From Noviherbaspirillum suwonense (GTDB lineage: Bacteria > Pseudomonadota > Gammaproteobacteria > Burkholderiales > Burkholderiaceae_D): a stretch of DNA of 64,000 nt. The first letter of the stretch is position 1. Each line of letters begins with the position of its first letter. The DNA lies in the NCBI RefSeq assembly GCF_900182955.1, contig NZ_FXUL01000024.1:41003-105002 (forward strand), written 5' to 3'. Below, one piece after another: positions 9,039 through 18,781 of the stretch. Made by a program: the position numbers and the translations under genes. The notes below the pieces were generated by a model. The model did no database searches. It saw only the letters and a program-made list of their open reading frames with translations, and was not told the origin of the DNA.

Positions 9039-11172
9039 ATGGCGAAGTTCGACCAGATCCGGGATCCCTCTACCCTCGACTCCGATGCGATCGTCGAAGC
9101 GCTCGGCACTGATCTGCAGAACGGGCTCACGTCGGAAGTGGCGTCGCGCCGGATCATCGAGGACGGGCCGAACGAACTGCGTGCGAGCCAGCCCCAGCCG
9201 ACCTGGCGTCGTCTGTTGTCGCACTTCAGGGATCCCCTTATTTACCTGCTGCTGGTCGCGATCTCGATTGCGCTGGTTGCGTGGTTCATCGAAGGCCGTG
9301 CCGGCTGGCCCACGGATGCGATTGTCATTACATTGGTCGTGGTCCTCAACGGTATCCTGGGTTATCTGCAGGAAGCAAAGGCTGCGAATGCCGTCGCGGT
9401 GCTGGCCAAAATGACTGCCGTCACTTCGGCGGTGGTACGTGACGGACATATGATGCGGATACCAAGCGATCAGCTTGTGCGCGGCGATCTGCTCATTCTT
9501 GCCGAGGGAGACGCCGTAGGCGCGGACGCACGCCTGGTCCAGGCGTCTTCGCTGACCGTTAGCCTCGCTGACCGGTGAAAGCGGTTCGGTGCAGAAGGAC
9601 GCCGCGACGCTGCCGGGACCGGCGGCGCTTGGTGACCGGCTGGACATGGTATTCAAGGGAACCGCGATCGCGCAGGGAAACGGCCGTGCGATAGTGACTG
9701 CGACAGGGATGGATACACAGATGGGTTCGATCGCCAGGATGCTCGACGCCACCAGAGAAGAACCGACGCCCTTGCAGAACGAGATCGGCCGGATCGGCCG
9801 CATGCTGGGCATCGTGGTGATCGTGATCGTGTTCGTCGTGGTAGGCGTCATCATGCTCACGTCCGACATTCGTACCGCCGAAGACTTCACCACGGTCTTG
9901 CTGCTCGGCGTATCGCTGGCGGTCGCAGCCGTGCCGGAGGGGCTGCCGGCAATCCTGTCGGTGGTGCTTGCCATCGGCGTGCAGCGCATGGCGGCGCGCA
10001 ATGCGATCGTCAAGAAACTGTCATCGGTAGAAACGCTGGGGTCGGCCACGGTGATTGCGTCGGACAAGACCGGCACGCTTACCCGCGCCGAGATGACGAT
10101 CGAGCGGGTGATGACAGCGTCGGGCAGCACCTATGTCACCGGAGCGGGATACGCGCCCGACGGGCGGCTCGAACATGAAGGCGCTGAACTCGGCGCCGGC
10201 GCGCTGCTGGCCGAGAACATCGTCGTCCTCAGCGGCGGAAGCCTGGCCGGGAATGCCGACCTGCGCGAAATCGAAGGCGGCCAATGGGAGATACAGGGCG
10301 ATCCGACCGAAGCGGCATTCCTGGTCGCTGAAAACAAGCTGGGCATCGCCGCGCGGCGCAAAGCGCGTTTCGAGCGCATCGCCGAGATGCCGTTTACTTC
10401 CGAACGCAAGATGATGTCCACGCTCGAGGTGGACCATGAACAAGGGGACGCGGTCGTGGTCATCGCCAAGGGCGCGCCCGACGTTCTTCTTCAACGATGC
10501 AGCCGGGTGCGCGTGGGAGCAGATGTCGCCGTGCTCGATGAAATTACCCGCAAGCGGATTCTCGCCGACGTCGATACGCTTTCGGACGCGGCGCTACGCA
10601 CGCTGGCGGTGGCTTACCGGCCTCTCGCGCCCGGTGAAGACCGGCAGGTAGCGGCAGCGCTGGAGCAGGACCTCATCTTCGTCGGCACCGTGGGCATCAT
10701 CGATCCTCCGCGCGAAGAGGCCGGGCAGGCGATCCGGGAAGCGCGCAGGGCCGGGATCCGGGTGATCATGATCACCGGCGACCATCCTCGTACAGCGGCG
10801 CGCATCGCAGCGGACCTGGGAATCATCGAAGCCGGCGCGCCCACCCTCACGGGGCTCGAACTCGATGAACTGGACAATGCGGCCTTTGCCGATGCCGTTC
10901 TCAAGACCTCCGTTTATGCGCGGGTGGCGCCCGAGCACAAGCTGCGTATCGTCGACGCCTTGCAGGCAGCCGGCAACGTGGTCGCCATGACGGGCGATGG
11001 CGTCAACGACGCGCCCGCGCTGAAGTCGGCCGACATCGGCATCGCGATGGGACTGACCGGAACCGAAGTAACGAAGGAAGCGGCAAGGATGATTCTTGCG
11101 GACGATAACTTTGCCACGATCGTCGCAGCGGTGCGCGAAGGTCGAGGCATCTTCGACAACATCAGGAAATCC
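9039..11172 (+). pseudogene. P-type cation ATPase (Ca2+/Na+-like), frameshifted and 3'-truncated
   Basis: The 5' part (9039-9578) has a cation-ATPase N-domain and the first membrane pair. The frame then breaks at the TGES actuator motif, where about five bases appear to be missing near 9560. The next frame restores LTGESGSVQKD and runs to 11211. It carries VPEGLPA (the type II ion-binding helix), DKTGTLT, and MTGDGVNDAPALK. Homology stops after GIFDNIRKSLR at about 11172, where an IS4-type transposase fragment begins, so the last four or so transmembrane helices (roughly 170 residues) are gone. Such pumps export Ca2+, Na+ or Mg2+-type ions. This copy cannot be functional. Confidence 0.88.
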
Positions 11173-11699
11173 CTGCGGAACGTTGCTGCCTGTTCGGCCA
11201 CGCGTTCATAGCTCTCGATCCACCGGGTGCTTTCCTTGATGCCGCCGCGTTGTCCGTTCTCATCCAGCGGTTCGCGCGCCCACATCCAGGCGTCCAATAT
11301 CCCCAACGGTTCCCGGTCCGGTGTGACGGCGTAGGTCGGGTGCAGATACATGCCGCGCTGTGCCTCAAAGCTCAACGGTCCCAGGCCTTCCATCTCCTGG
11401 CCGTTGAAGTCGAGCTCGGTCGTGTCCGCGATACACAGCACCACGGCATGCTGCTGCATGCGCGTAGCCGTGCGTTCCCAATGCGGCTGCATGATGTCGA
11501 CCCACTCGACTTCCTCATTGCCAAGGAAGCGATAAGCCGCCATGGTCTCTGACCAGCCATCGCAGGCGCCAGGAATACTCCCGCTCGGCTTGGCCGCCAG
11601 GCGCTTCAGCAGTTCCTTCGCACGCCGGTCTCGCCTTGGATCACCCAGATCCAGCGCCTCAAATTCCTCGTCCACCCATACTCCTGCTTGATTGTTCAT
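11172..11699 (-). pseudogene. IS4/Tn5-like transposase, 3'-truncated
   Basis: The first 175 or so residues of a Tn5-type transposase. The DNA-binding N-terminus begins MNNQAGVWVDEEFE and contains GACDGWSETMAAYRFL. The first catalytic Asp lies in CIADTTELDF near residue 90. The rest of the DDE core is absent because the frame passes directly into reversed ATPase sequence at about 11172. Its start codon at 11699 and a short upstream segment remain, so one end of the element may survive near 11700-11760. I could not define a terminal repeat. Confidence 0.8.
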
Positions 11700-11756
11700 C
11701 GGCTTGGCAAAAGCATAGAGTAAACGCCAATTCGCCGAGGTTTACAACCCGCTATA

Positions 11757-12509
11757 CCAAAACGCATCAATTTCTGCTGTGTTGCCCGAAGTCCGCAGGT
11801 CGGAGTTGTGTATAACGAGATGGGTTATAGGCGGATGCGTGCCGCACTCCACAGGCGACAGGTGTGCATTTCGGAGAAAGTCGTACAACGCCTGATGAAG
11901 CAGGAATGCTTGGTAGATGCAGCCAACAGAAAGCGCCGGTATGGATCCTACCTCGGTGAAATCAGCCCTGCGGCAGAGAACGTCATCAACCGGGATTTCC
12001 GAGCTGGGACACCGAATGAGAAATGGCTTACCGACATCACGGAGTTTCAAATCCCTGCTGGAAAGGTGTATCTGTCGCCTATGATCGACTGCTTCGATGG
12101 TCTGGTTGTCAGCTGGACCATCGGCACGAGTCCGGACGCTGACCTTGTGAACACGATGTTGGATGCTGCTATTGAGACGGTGCCCGGCTGCAATAACCGG
12201 CCTATCATCCACTCTGATCGCCGGGCTCACTATCGCTGGCCTGGGTGGCTCTCACGGATGCATAATGCGAAGTTGACCCGCTCGATGTCGCGCAAAGGAT
12301 GCTCGCCCGACAATGCTGCCTGTGAGGGGTTCTTCGGGCGACTGAAAACGGAACTGTTTTACCCTCGAAACTGGCAGGGTACAACCATAGAGCAATTCAT
12401 TGAAGTAATAGACTCATACATCCGCTGGTATAACGAAAAACGCATCAAGATATCTCTTGGCTCATTCAGTCCCCTCGAATATCGAGAGAACCTCGGATTT
12501 ACAGCATAA
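11757..12509 (+). pseudogene. IS3-family transposase OrfB, N-terminally truncated
   Basis: About 233 residues from a GTG-like start at 11808, comprising the helix-turn-helix end and the rve integrase domain. The catalytic set is visible: Asp in KWLTDITEF, Asp in IHSDRRAHYRW and Glu in CEGFFGRLKTELFY. Full OrfB proteins have about 270-290 residues. Neither orfA nor the programmed frameshift region is present upstream, where the Tn5-like fragment abuts. The 3' flank contains ATAAACCAGTCCAAGAA, the same end sequence as the remnant at 1495-1526. Confidence 0.82.
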
Positions 12510-12563
12510 ACCAGTCCAAGAATTACGCCGCAGCCCCCAGTGGGGAGTATTGATCCGGCAGTG

Positions 12564-12593
12564 ACACCGATTACGCTGCTGCGTAATCGGTGT
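12564..12593. repeat. Perfect 12-bp inverted repeat with 6-nt loop
   Basis: The arms ACACCGATTACG and CGTAATCGGTGT are exact reverse complements and are separated by CTGCTG. No T-tract follows on either strand, so a simple intrinsic terminator is unlikely. A transposon-end structure or a protein-binding palindrome is possible. Confidence 0.6.
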
Positions 12594-12854
12594 GGCTCAG
12601 GCAAGCAAGGCAAGCAGGAACGGCAACACCAGGTAGTTGATTTCACCGATTGTGCAGGCAATCATGATGTGATGGCAAACAGGTTAGACCGAGGTTGGCA
12701 AAGCCCTCTTAGCTCGAGGCACACAAAGTGCGTAAAGTCGATTGAGGGGCCAACCAGCACATTCCATTAGGGATGGCGGCCACTGGCCGCATACGAAGTC
12801 CGAATGTACGGGTGCAATCTTTACCTTCAAACCATCATGAATTGAGGGCTTGGC

Positions 12855-13033
12855 AAACCGGGGGCGTTCATGTACGAGGAATGGTCAACCACCACTCCGC
12901 GTTCCTGCATGATTTCTTCGAGATGCCGGTAACTCAAGGGATAGGCAGCGTACCAGCGGATGCAGACCAGAATCACGTCGACTGGAAATCGCATTCCTTT
13001 GGTATTCAGCATGGCCGCCTGTTCATTTTTCAA
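12855..13033 (-). pseudogene. IS6/IS26-like transposase N-terminal relic
   Basis: Some 55 residues with the IS6-family signature: KGMRFPVDVILVCIRWY followed by SYRHLEEIMQERGV and VDHSS. The first is the conserved start of the family and the rest is its helix-turn-helix. Homology ends at VDHSS, so the catalytic domain is lost. Confidence 0.7.
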
Positions 13034-13107
13034 AGGCAGCAGTCTACCGGACGGAGGGAGCCATCTCGCTTAATGCGACAGAACCAGTGCCTCCGCCAGC
13101 CCAACCA

Positions 13108-15075
13108 TTACCCTGCCAGCTTGCCCTGCAACTCAGTCACCGTCTCGGGGTTGACCAGAGAGGACAGGTCGCCCGGGCTGTCGCCCTTGTAGACCGCCCG
13201 CACCACGCGGCGCATGATCTTCATGTTGCGCGTCTTGGGCAGGTCGCTGACCAGCAGCACCTGCCGTGGGCGGTAGGACGTGCCCATGCCATAAACGATC
13301 GCCTGTGACAGTTCGGCCTGTAATGCCTCGTCCGCCGCCACGCCGGGCATCGGCACGCAGACGCAGACGATGGCCGATCCCTTGATCTCGTCGGGCACTC
13401 CAATCACGGCCGCCTCCGACACCTTGCCGGTGCCGGTGAGCAGGGTTTCGATCTCCGACGGGCCGGTGCGCTTGCCCGAGACTTTGATCGTGTCGTCACT
13501 GCGCCCGAGGATGTAGAAAAGGCCGTCCTCGTCGCGCATCGCGAAGTCGCCATGCACCCATACGTCGGGAATGGTGCGCCAGTAGCTGTCGAGGTAGCGT
13601 TCGTCGTCGCGCCACAGGCTTTTGGTGAAGCCGATGTTGGGGTTGCGCAGCACCAGCTCGCCGACATGGCCCGCGCCGACCGACTGGCCGCTATCATCGA
13701 CAATGTCGACCCCGACACCGAGCGCGCGCGCGCCGAACGAGCCTGGCCGCAAAGGATGGTGCAGGGTGCCGGTGAAATTGCAGCCGCCCACCTCCGTGCC
13801 GCCGACAATGTTGAGGAAGGGCAGACGTTCCTTGCAGACGTGCTTGAAGAACCAGCGCCAGGGCGCCTCGGTCCAGGCCTCGCCGCCGGAGCAGGTGATG
13901 CGCAGCGAGGACAGGTCGTAGCGCTCGATTTCTTCGTCGCCGTAGCGCATCAGGCTGCGGATCAGCGTGGGCGCGACACCCAGATAGGTGACTTTGTGGT
14001 CTTGCACCAAGCGCCAGAAGCGGCCCGTGTCGGGGTAGTCGGGCGTGCCCTCAGCCACCAGCAGGCTACCGCCGAAATAGCTGGGAATGCAGGCGCACAT
14101 GGCGCCCACCATCCAGCCCATGTCGCTCATGAAGAAGAAACGGTCGCTGGGCTTGAAATCGGCGCAGATGTGCATGTCGCGCGTGACCATTGAGCCGAGG
14201 AAGCCGACGTGCGTCCAGACACAGCCCTTGGGCTTGCCGGTGGTGCCCGAGGTGTAGAGCAGCACAGCGGGGGCGTCGCCGGCCATCTCGGCGGTGGGCA
14301 TGTCGTGGGTTTGGCCGGCAACCAGGCTGGCCCAGTCGTGGTCGCGTCCCGGTGTCATCGGGCAGGGGAACGCTTTACCCAGATGGCGCAGCACCACCAC
14401 ATGCTGCACGCTGGGCACTTCAGCCAGTGCTTCGTCCAGCACCGACTTCATGATGCCGGGCGTGCCGCGCCGCCAGGTGCCGTCCACTGTCAGCACCGCC
14501 TTGGCTTCGCCGTCGTTCAGGCGGGCGGCGATGGGTTGCGGCCCGAAGCCTGAAAACAAGGGCATCAAGACGGCGCCGATCTTCAGCACGGCAAAAAACG
14601 CGACAAAGGTTTCCGGCAGGTTGGGTAGGTACAGGCCGACCCGGTCGCCCGGACCGATGCCCAGCGACTGCAACGCCGCCGCCAGGCGGCAGACCTCCGC
14701 ATCGAACTCGCCGTAGCTCAGGGTCTTGCGGTTTTTCGAGTCTTCGCCCTCCCACACCAGGAAGGTCTGGTCCCACACTGTCGTTCCACGGTGCCGGTCC
14801 AGGCAGTTGAGCACGATGTTGGTGGTGCCGCCGACACACCATTGTGCCCACTCGATGCCACGCGAGGTGTCGAGCATCTGCGTGTAAGGCTGGTAAAAGC
14901 GGAAGTCGCAGAACTCGAAGACTTCCTGCATCAGCCAGGCCGGGTCGGCATCGGCACGGACACTTATGTCTTCGAAATCGGACTCACCCACTTTGCGAAG
15001 GAAGGCGGTCAGGTTGGACTGCGCCATCAGTTCAGGAGTGGGTACCCAATCAAACAGTTGTTTGGTAGAATTCAT
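13108..15075 (-). CDS. Acetyl/acetoacetyl-CoA synthetase-like AMP-forming ligase
   Basis: 655 residues, the length of the Acs/acetoacetate-CoA ligase group. The N-terminal Acs cap contains WAQWCVGGTTNIVLNCLDRH near residue 75. The phosphate-binding loop LLYTSGTTGKPKG is near 273, NIVGGTEVGG near 425, the VHGDFA and YILGRSDDTIKVSGKR hinge near 515-530, and the acylation-site lysine region ends with KTRNMKIMRR near 620. The TRNMKIMRR form of that motif is slightly unusual: acetyl-CoA synthetase has a TRSGKIMRR pattern. It should activate a short or branched acid in the cytoplasm. It is divergent from the nitroreductase gene and flanked on its 3' side by IS debris. A substrate cannot be assigned. 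Confidence 0.88.
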   Translation of the reverse strand: MNSTKQLFDWVPTPELMAQSNLTAFLRKVGESDFEDISVRADADPAWLMQEVFEFCDFRFYQPYTQMLDTSRGIEWAQWCVGGTTNIVLNCLDRHRGTTVWDQTFLVWEGEDSKNRKTLSYGEFDAEVCRLAAALQSLGIGPGDRVGLYLPNLPETFVAFFAVLKIGAVLMPLFSGFGPQPIAARLNDGEAKAVLTVDGTWRRGTPGIMKSVLDEALAEVPSVQHVVVLRHLGKAFPCPMTPGRDHDWASLVAGQTHDMPTAEMAGDAPAVLLYTSGTTGKPKGCVWTHVGFLGSMVTRDMHICADFKPSDRFFFMSDMGWMVGAMCACIPSYFGGSLLVAEGTPDYPDTGRFWRLVQDHKVTYLGVAPTLIRSLMRYGDEEIERYDLSSLRITCSGGEAWTEAPWRWFFKHVCKERLPFLNIVGGTEVGGCNFTGTLHHPLRPGSFGARALGVGVDIVDDSGQSVGAGHVGELVLRNPNIGFTKSLWRDDERYLDSYWRTIPDVWVHGDFAMRDEDGLFYILGRSDDTIKVSGKRTGPSEIETLLTGTGKVSEAAVIGVPDEIKGSAIVCVCVPMPGVAADEALQAELSQAIVYGMGTSYRPRQVLLVSDLPKTRNMKIMRRVVRAVYKGDSPGDLSSLVNPETVTELQGKLAG

Positions 15076-15184
15076 GGCTGAATCGTATCCGAACGTCGTG
15101 TTGGAGTCCAGCGGTCCATTCTCCGCGCATCGTTTCTTCTCCGTAACGCTACGCAGTCAGAAAGCACAGAAAGGCGGTCTATCC

Positions 15185-15853
15185 GTGCATGTCGATGAAG
15201 CGATCCGCAGCCGGAAATCGGTCAGGCGGTTTCTATCCACGTCCGTGCCCATTTCGGTCGTACACCATATCCTGCGCGTGGCGGCGCGGGCCCCGAGTGG
15301 CAACAATGTGCGGCCGTGGAAGGTGTATGTGGTGGCGGGCGAAGCCCGGCAGCGGCTGTGCGAGGCATTAATCGATGCGGCCACGCACGAGCCCGACCGC
15401 CACCGGCCCGAGTACGCGTATTACCCCACGACCTGGGTCGAGCCCTGTCTGGAGCGCCGGCGCCGCTGCGGCTTCGGCCTGTATGCCAGCCTGGGCATCG
15501 CGCGCGACGATGCGGCGCGGGAGCATCAGATGTTGCGCAACTACACCTTCTTCAAGGCGCCGGTCGGGCTGCTCGTCACGCTGGACCGGCGCCTGAACAC
15601 CGGCAGCTTCATAAATCTGGGCATATTCATCCAGAACATCCTGGTGGCGGCGTGCGCGCAGGGCCTGCACACCTGCGCACAGGAGGCGTTTGCCTGGTAC
15701 CACAAGGTGGCGCGTGCTCAAATGCCTATCAGCGACCATAAAATTCTCGCCTGCAGCATCGCCCTCGGGCACGAGGATCTGTCAGCCCCGGAGAACGCTC
15801 TCATCACCGAGCGTGCCGAGGTGGAGGCCTTCGCTAGCTTTCACGGTTTCTGA
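15185..15853 (+). CDS. Nitroreductase-family flavoprotein
   Basis: 222 residues from a GTG at 15185. It has the FMN-binding RSRKSVRRF motif near the N-terminus, ARAPSGNNVRPWKVYVV in the first helix-strand unit, and an ACSIALGHED C-terminal motif. Members use NAD(P)H and FMN to reduce nitro groups, quinones, or alicyclic and enone substrates. I prefer the GTG over the in-frame ATG at 15074 for two reasons. The ATG overlaps the start codon of the divergent ligase, leaving no promoter room. The extra 37 residues also show no family resemblance. Its neighbours are CoA ligases and a thiolase-type enzyme, so a role in reducing a CoA-bound intermediate is possible but unproved. Confidence 0.82.
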   Translation: MHVDEAIRSRKSVRRFLSTSVPISVVHHILRVAARAPSGNNVRPWKVYVVAGEARQRLCEALIDAATHEPDRHRPEYAYYPTTWVEPCLERRRRCGFGLYASLGIARDDAAREHQMLRNYTFFKAPVGLLVTLDRRLNTGSFINLGIFIQNILVAACAQGLHTCAQEAFAWYHKVARAQMPISDHKILACSIALGHEDLSAPENALITERAEVEAFASFHGF

Positions 15854-15929
15854 TTCCGATTGCTGGGATTGCGCGCCAGTAGATGCGTCTTCCCTTTGCC
15901 CGGCAATACATTAAAAGAGCAGGCTGATC

Positions 15930-17552
15930 ATGATTCTGCACAGCACAGAGGCTTTGAAGCGCTACACCGAAAGCGGCCACTGGGGCCGGCGCACGCTGCG
16001 CAAGATGGCGGCCAAGGCGCCGGAGCGACCCGCCGTGGTCAACCCGGCGGATCGGCCGGATCTTACCGGCACAGCGGCACAGAGCCTGAGTTATCGGGAG
16101 TTGTCGGCAGCGGTCGATGCCATCGCGACCGGGCTGCTGGACATGGGTTTGCGCAAGGACGAGAGCGTCATCGTGCAATTGCTCAACGTCTGGGAGCTGG
16201 TCGCCATGTTTCTGGTGGTCAGCCACGCCGGCGGCGTGCTCGCGCCGATGCCGATTCAATGGCGCGCCAATAAGTTTCAGAACGTCAAGAAGTTTGCCGA
16301 TGCGCGTTTCTTCTTCGGAATGCGTGATTTTAAGGGTGCCAATCGACTGGCCATCGCCGAGAAGAGCGGCTTTGTGGCGCTGCCGATCGAGCGCATCGCC
16401 GAAATAGCGCGCGGTGCGGTCGACGCGGCCCGGCTGGATGCCAGCGTCGTCGATGGCAATGACATTTTCACCCTGTGCTGGTCGTCCGGCACCGAAGCTC
16501 TTTCCAAGGGGGGCCCGATGTCGCACAACAATTGGCTCTTTCAGATGAACCTAATCTCGCAGACAGCCGGACTACGCGAAGGGGACCGGGTGCTGGCGAC
16601 TGCGCCGGTGGTCGACACGACCGGCGTGGCGACGTGGCTGGCCTCGCTGGCCATCGGTGGCACGACGCTTCTGCATCACTCGCTGAACATGCCGCTGCTA
16701 GTCAAGCAGTTGATGCAAGACCAGGTGCACTTTCTCCTGCTGGTGCCGGCCGTGCTGAACATAATCCTCAAGTTGCCCAATGTCGACCAGCTCGACTTTT
16801 CCGGGGTGCGTTGCATCGCGTCGGGTTCGGCGCAGTGCTCGCGCTGGAGCATGGGGGAGTTCAAGCGGCGCTGGAACATCGAAATCCTGCATACCTGGGG
16901 GCAGACTGAAGGCACAGCGGTGTTTGCCGGCGCGCGGGATGTGCCCGACTTCGCCAAGCGGGCCGATCACTTTCCGTGGTGGGGTCGTCCGAGCGTTGCG
17001 TGGCCCTCGGGCATACGCGGTGTCGAGATGACGCTGTTCGACGAGGCCGACGCCGAATGCACGCAGCCTGGCCAAGGGGCCGAGCTGGTCTACTGCGGGC
17101 CCACCGTGTTTGCCGGCTACTACCGGCAGCCGGACTTGGCGAAAAGCACGTTCACGCCTGACGGTTTTTGCCGCACCGGTGACTTCTTCATCTTGCGCGA
17201 TGCGCACCACATCGGGGTTTTTGACCGGAAAAAGGACATTGTTATTCGCGGCTTCAACCTCAGTGTTGCCAAGGTCGAGAACCTGGTGCTAACCCATCCC
17301 GGCGTGCAGGAGGCGGCGGCGGTGGCGGTGCCCGACGAGATCATGCGCGAAAAGACCTGTATCTACGTCGTGCCTAAGGACAAGGCCCAGCTGCCGACGC
17401 TGGAGGCTGTCATCGGCCACTTGAAACAAATCGGCGTGGCGGCCTACAAGTTGCCCGAGCACATCGAGTACTTTGATACCATTCAGCGCAATCCGGTGGG
17501 AAAAATCTTGAAGGCACAGTTGCGACAACGTGTGCGCTCAGCGGCCGCCTGA
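15930..17552 (+). CDS. AMP-forming acyl-CoA ligase with atypical P-loop
   Basis: 540 residues of the ANL superfamily. The adenylation signature near residue 183 is WSSGTEALSKGGPMSH in place of the usual TSGTTGxPKG. Other motifs are normal: HTWGQTEGTA near 322, FCRTGD near 410, FDRKKDIVIRGFNL near 430, and the catalytic lysine region NPVGKILKAQL near 520. The enzyme probably makes a CoA ester of an alicyclic or branched acid before the thiolase-fold/DUF35 pair encoded immediately downstream. Spacing to the next gene is 26 bp, consistent with one operon. The altered P-loop may mark a subfamily or reduced activity. Confidence 0.88.
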   Translation: MILHSTEALKRYTESGHWGRRTLRKMAAKAPERPAVVNPADRPDLTGTAAQSLSYRELSAAVDAIATGLLDMGLRKDESVIVQLLNVWELVAMFLVVSHAGGVLAPMPIQWRANKFQNVKKFADARFFFGMRDFKGANRLAIAEKSGFVALPIERIAEIARGAVDAARLDASVVDGNDIFTLCWSSGTEALSKGGPMSHNNWLFQMNLISQTAGLREGDRVLATAPVVDTTGVATWLASLAIGGTTLLHHSLNMPLLVKQLMQDQVHFLLLVPAVLNIILKLPNVDQLDFSGVRCIASGSAQCSRWSMGEFKRRWNIEILHTWGQTEGTAVFAGARDVPDFAKRADHFPWWGRPSVAWPSGIRGVEMTLFDEADAECTQPGQGAELVYCGPTVFAGYYRQPDLAKSTFTPDGFCRTGDFFILRDAHHIGVFDRKKDIVIRGFNLSVAKVENLVLTHPGVQEAAAVAVPDEIMREKTCIYVVPKDKAQLPTLEAVIGHLKQIGVAAYKLPEHIEYFDTIQRNPVGKILKAQLRQRVRSAAA

Positions 17553-17578
17553 ATCAACCCCAACCCCTGGACCCTGTT

Positions 17579-18781
17579 ATGGCAAACATCAAATCCGCTT
17601 CTTCAACACATACGCTTCGGGGTAAAACCGCGATCATCGGCGCCGGCATTTCCGCGGTTGGCCGCGTGCCGGGCAAGAGCGCGCTCGCGCTGGCCGCCGA
17701 CGCGGCAGGCAAGGCGCTAGCCGACGCCGGCATCGGCAAGCACCAGCTCGATGGCGTGCTCTCAAGCTCCGCCTTTGCCTCTCCGTTCCACCGTTTCAGC
17801 GTGGCCTTCAGCGAGTACCTGGGCATACAGCCCACGTTTTCCAACACGCTGCAGGTCTCCGGCGCCACGGCGGCGACGATGTTCAACATAGCCGCCGCCG
17901 CCATTGCCGGCGGCCTGGCAGAGACCGTACTGGTGGTGGGCGGCGACAGCCTGCTAACCGGCCTGTCGCCCGATCTGGCCCTGCGCTCCATGACCGAAAG
18001 CCGGGACCAGCAATACGAAATGCCCTTCGGCATTCCCGTGGCCAACACCTTCGCCATGACCGCACACCGCCACATGAAAGAATTCGGCACTACTTCCGAG
18101 CAGTTCGCCAAGGTCGCAGTGATCCACCGCGACCATGCACGGCGCACGCCAGGCGCGCAGATGACCGATCAGTTGGATGTTGATGACGTGCTGAATTCCG
18201 GCTGGGTGACAACGCCTTACCACAAGCTCGACTGCTCGCTCATCTCCGATGGTGGCGCGGCTTTCATCGTCACCTCGGCCGAGCGCGCCAGGGCGCTGGG
18301 AATTGCCAAGCCTATTTACATCCTCGGCGGCGGCGAATGCTACACGCACGAGCACATCTTCCTGATGCCCTCGCTGACCACCACGGGCGCCGTGCAGTCG
18401 AGTGCCAGGGCCTACGACATGGCGGGCTGCGGGCCGAAGGACATCGACGTGGCCGGGGTCTATGATTGCTTCACGGGCACGGTGATCATGATGCTGGAGG
18501 ACCTCGGCTTCTGCCCCAAGGGGGAGGGTGGGCGCTTCGTCGAGGACGGGCAGATCACCTACGGCGGCGCCATTCCCTGCAACACCCATGGCGGCCTGCT
18601 GTCGTTCGCGCACTCGGGCATGCCGGGCTCGCTGTTTCATTTCTACGAGGTCGTCAACCAGCTGCGCGGAAGCTGCGGTGAACGCCAGGTCGCGGGTGCT
18701 GAACTCGGCCTGGTGCATAGCCTGGGCGCGGGCTTTGCGACCAACGCCACCACCGTCCTGGGAACGGAGGCCACATTGTGA
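17579..18781 (+). CDS. Thiolase-superfamily lipid-transfer/aldolase-type protein lacking the nucleophilic Cys
   Basis: 400 residues with the thiolase fold of the SCP-x/Ltp branch. Where thiolases carry the acyl-accepting cysteine, this protein reads NTLQVSGATAATM (about residues 89-101) with no Cys. The second-half landmarks are present: DVAGVYDCFTGT near 295 and the NTHGGLLSFAHSG histidine motif near 336. Ltp2-type enzymes with this alteration act as retro-aldolases and need a DUF35 partner, as in steroid side-chain removal. Here the DUF35 gene follows with a four-base overlap. I infer C-C cleavage of a beta-hydroxyacyl-CoA rather than thiolysis. A Cys-less synthase is the alternative. Confidence 0.85.
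   Translation: MANIKSASSTHTLRGKTAIIGAGISAVGRVPGKSALALAADAAGKALADAGIGKHQLDGVLSSSAFASPFHRFSVAFSEYLGIQPTFSNTLQVSGATAATMFNIAAAAIAGGLAETVLVVGGDSLLTGLSPDLALRSMTESRDQQYEMPFGIPVANTFAMTAHRHMKEFGTTSEQFAKVAVIHRDHARRTPGAQMTDQLDVDDVLNSGWVTTPYHKLDCSLISDGGAAFIVTSAERARALGIAKPIYILGGGECYTHEHIFLMPSLTTTGAVQSSARAYDMAGCGPKDIDVAGVYDCFTGTVIMMLEDLGFCPKGEGGRFVEDGQITYGGAIPCNTHGGLLSFAHSGMPGSLFHFYEVVNQLRGSCGERQVAGAELGLVHSLGAGFATNATTVLGTEATL

Larger units (their letters stand above)
12510..13107. other. Gene-free IS scrapyard
   Basis: Six hundred bases without an intact gene. They hold the right end of the IS3 element, a perfect hairpin at 12564-12593 and an IS6 transposase relic at 12855-13033. The stretch from about 12600 to 12850 shows nothing I can assign. 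Confidence 0.6.

Noticed and set aside
15074..15184. ATG at 15074 as start of the nitroreductase
   Set aside because: It overlaps the start codon of the divergent ligase and adds residues without family resemblance.
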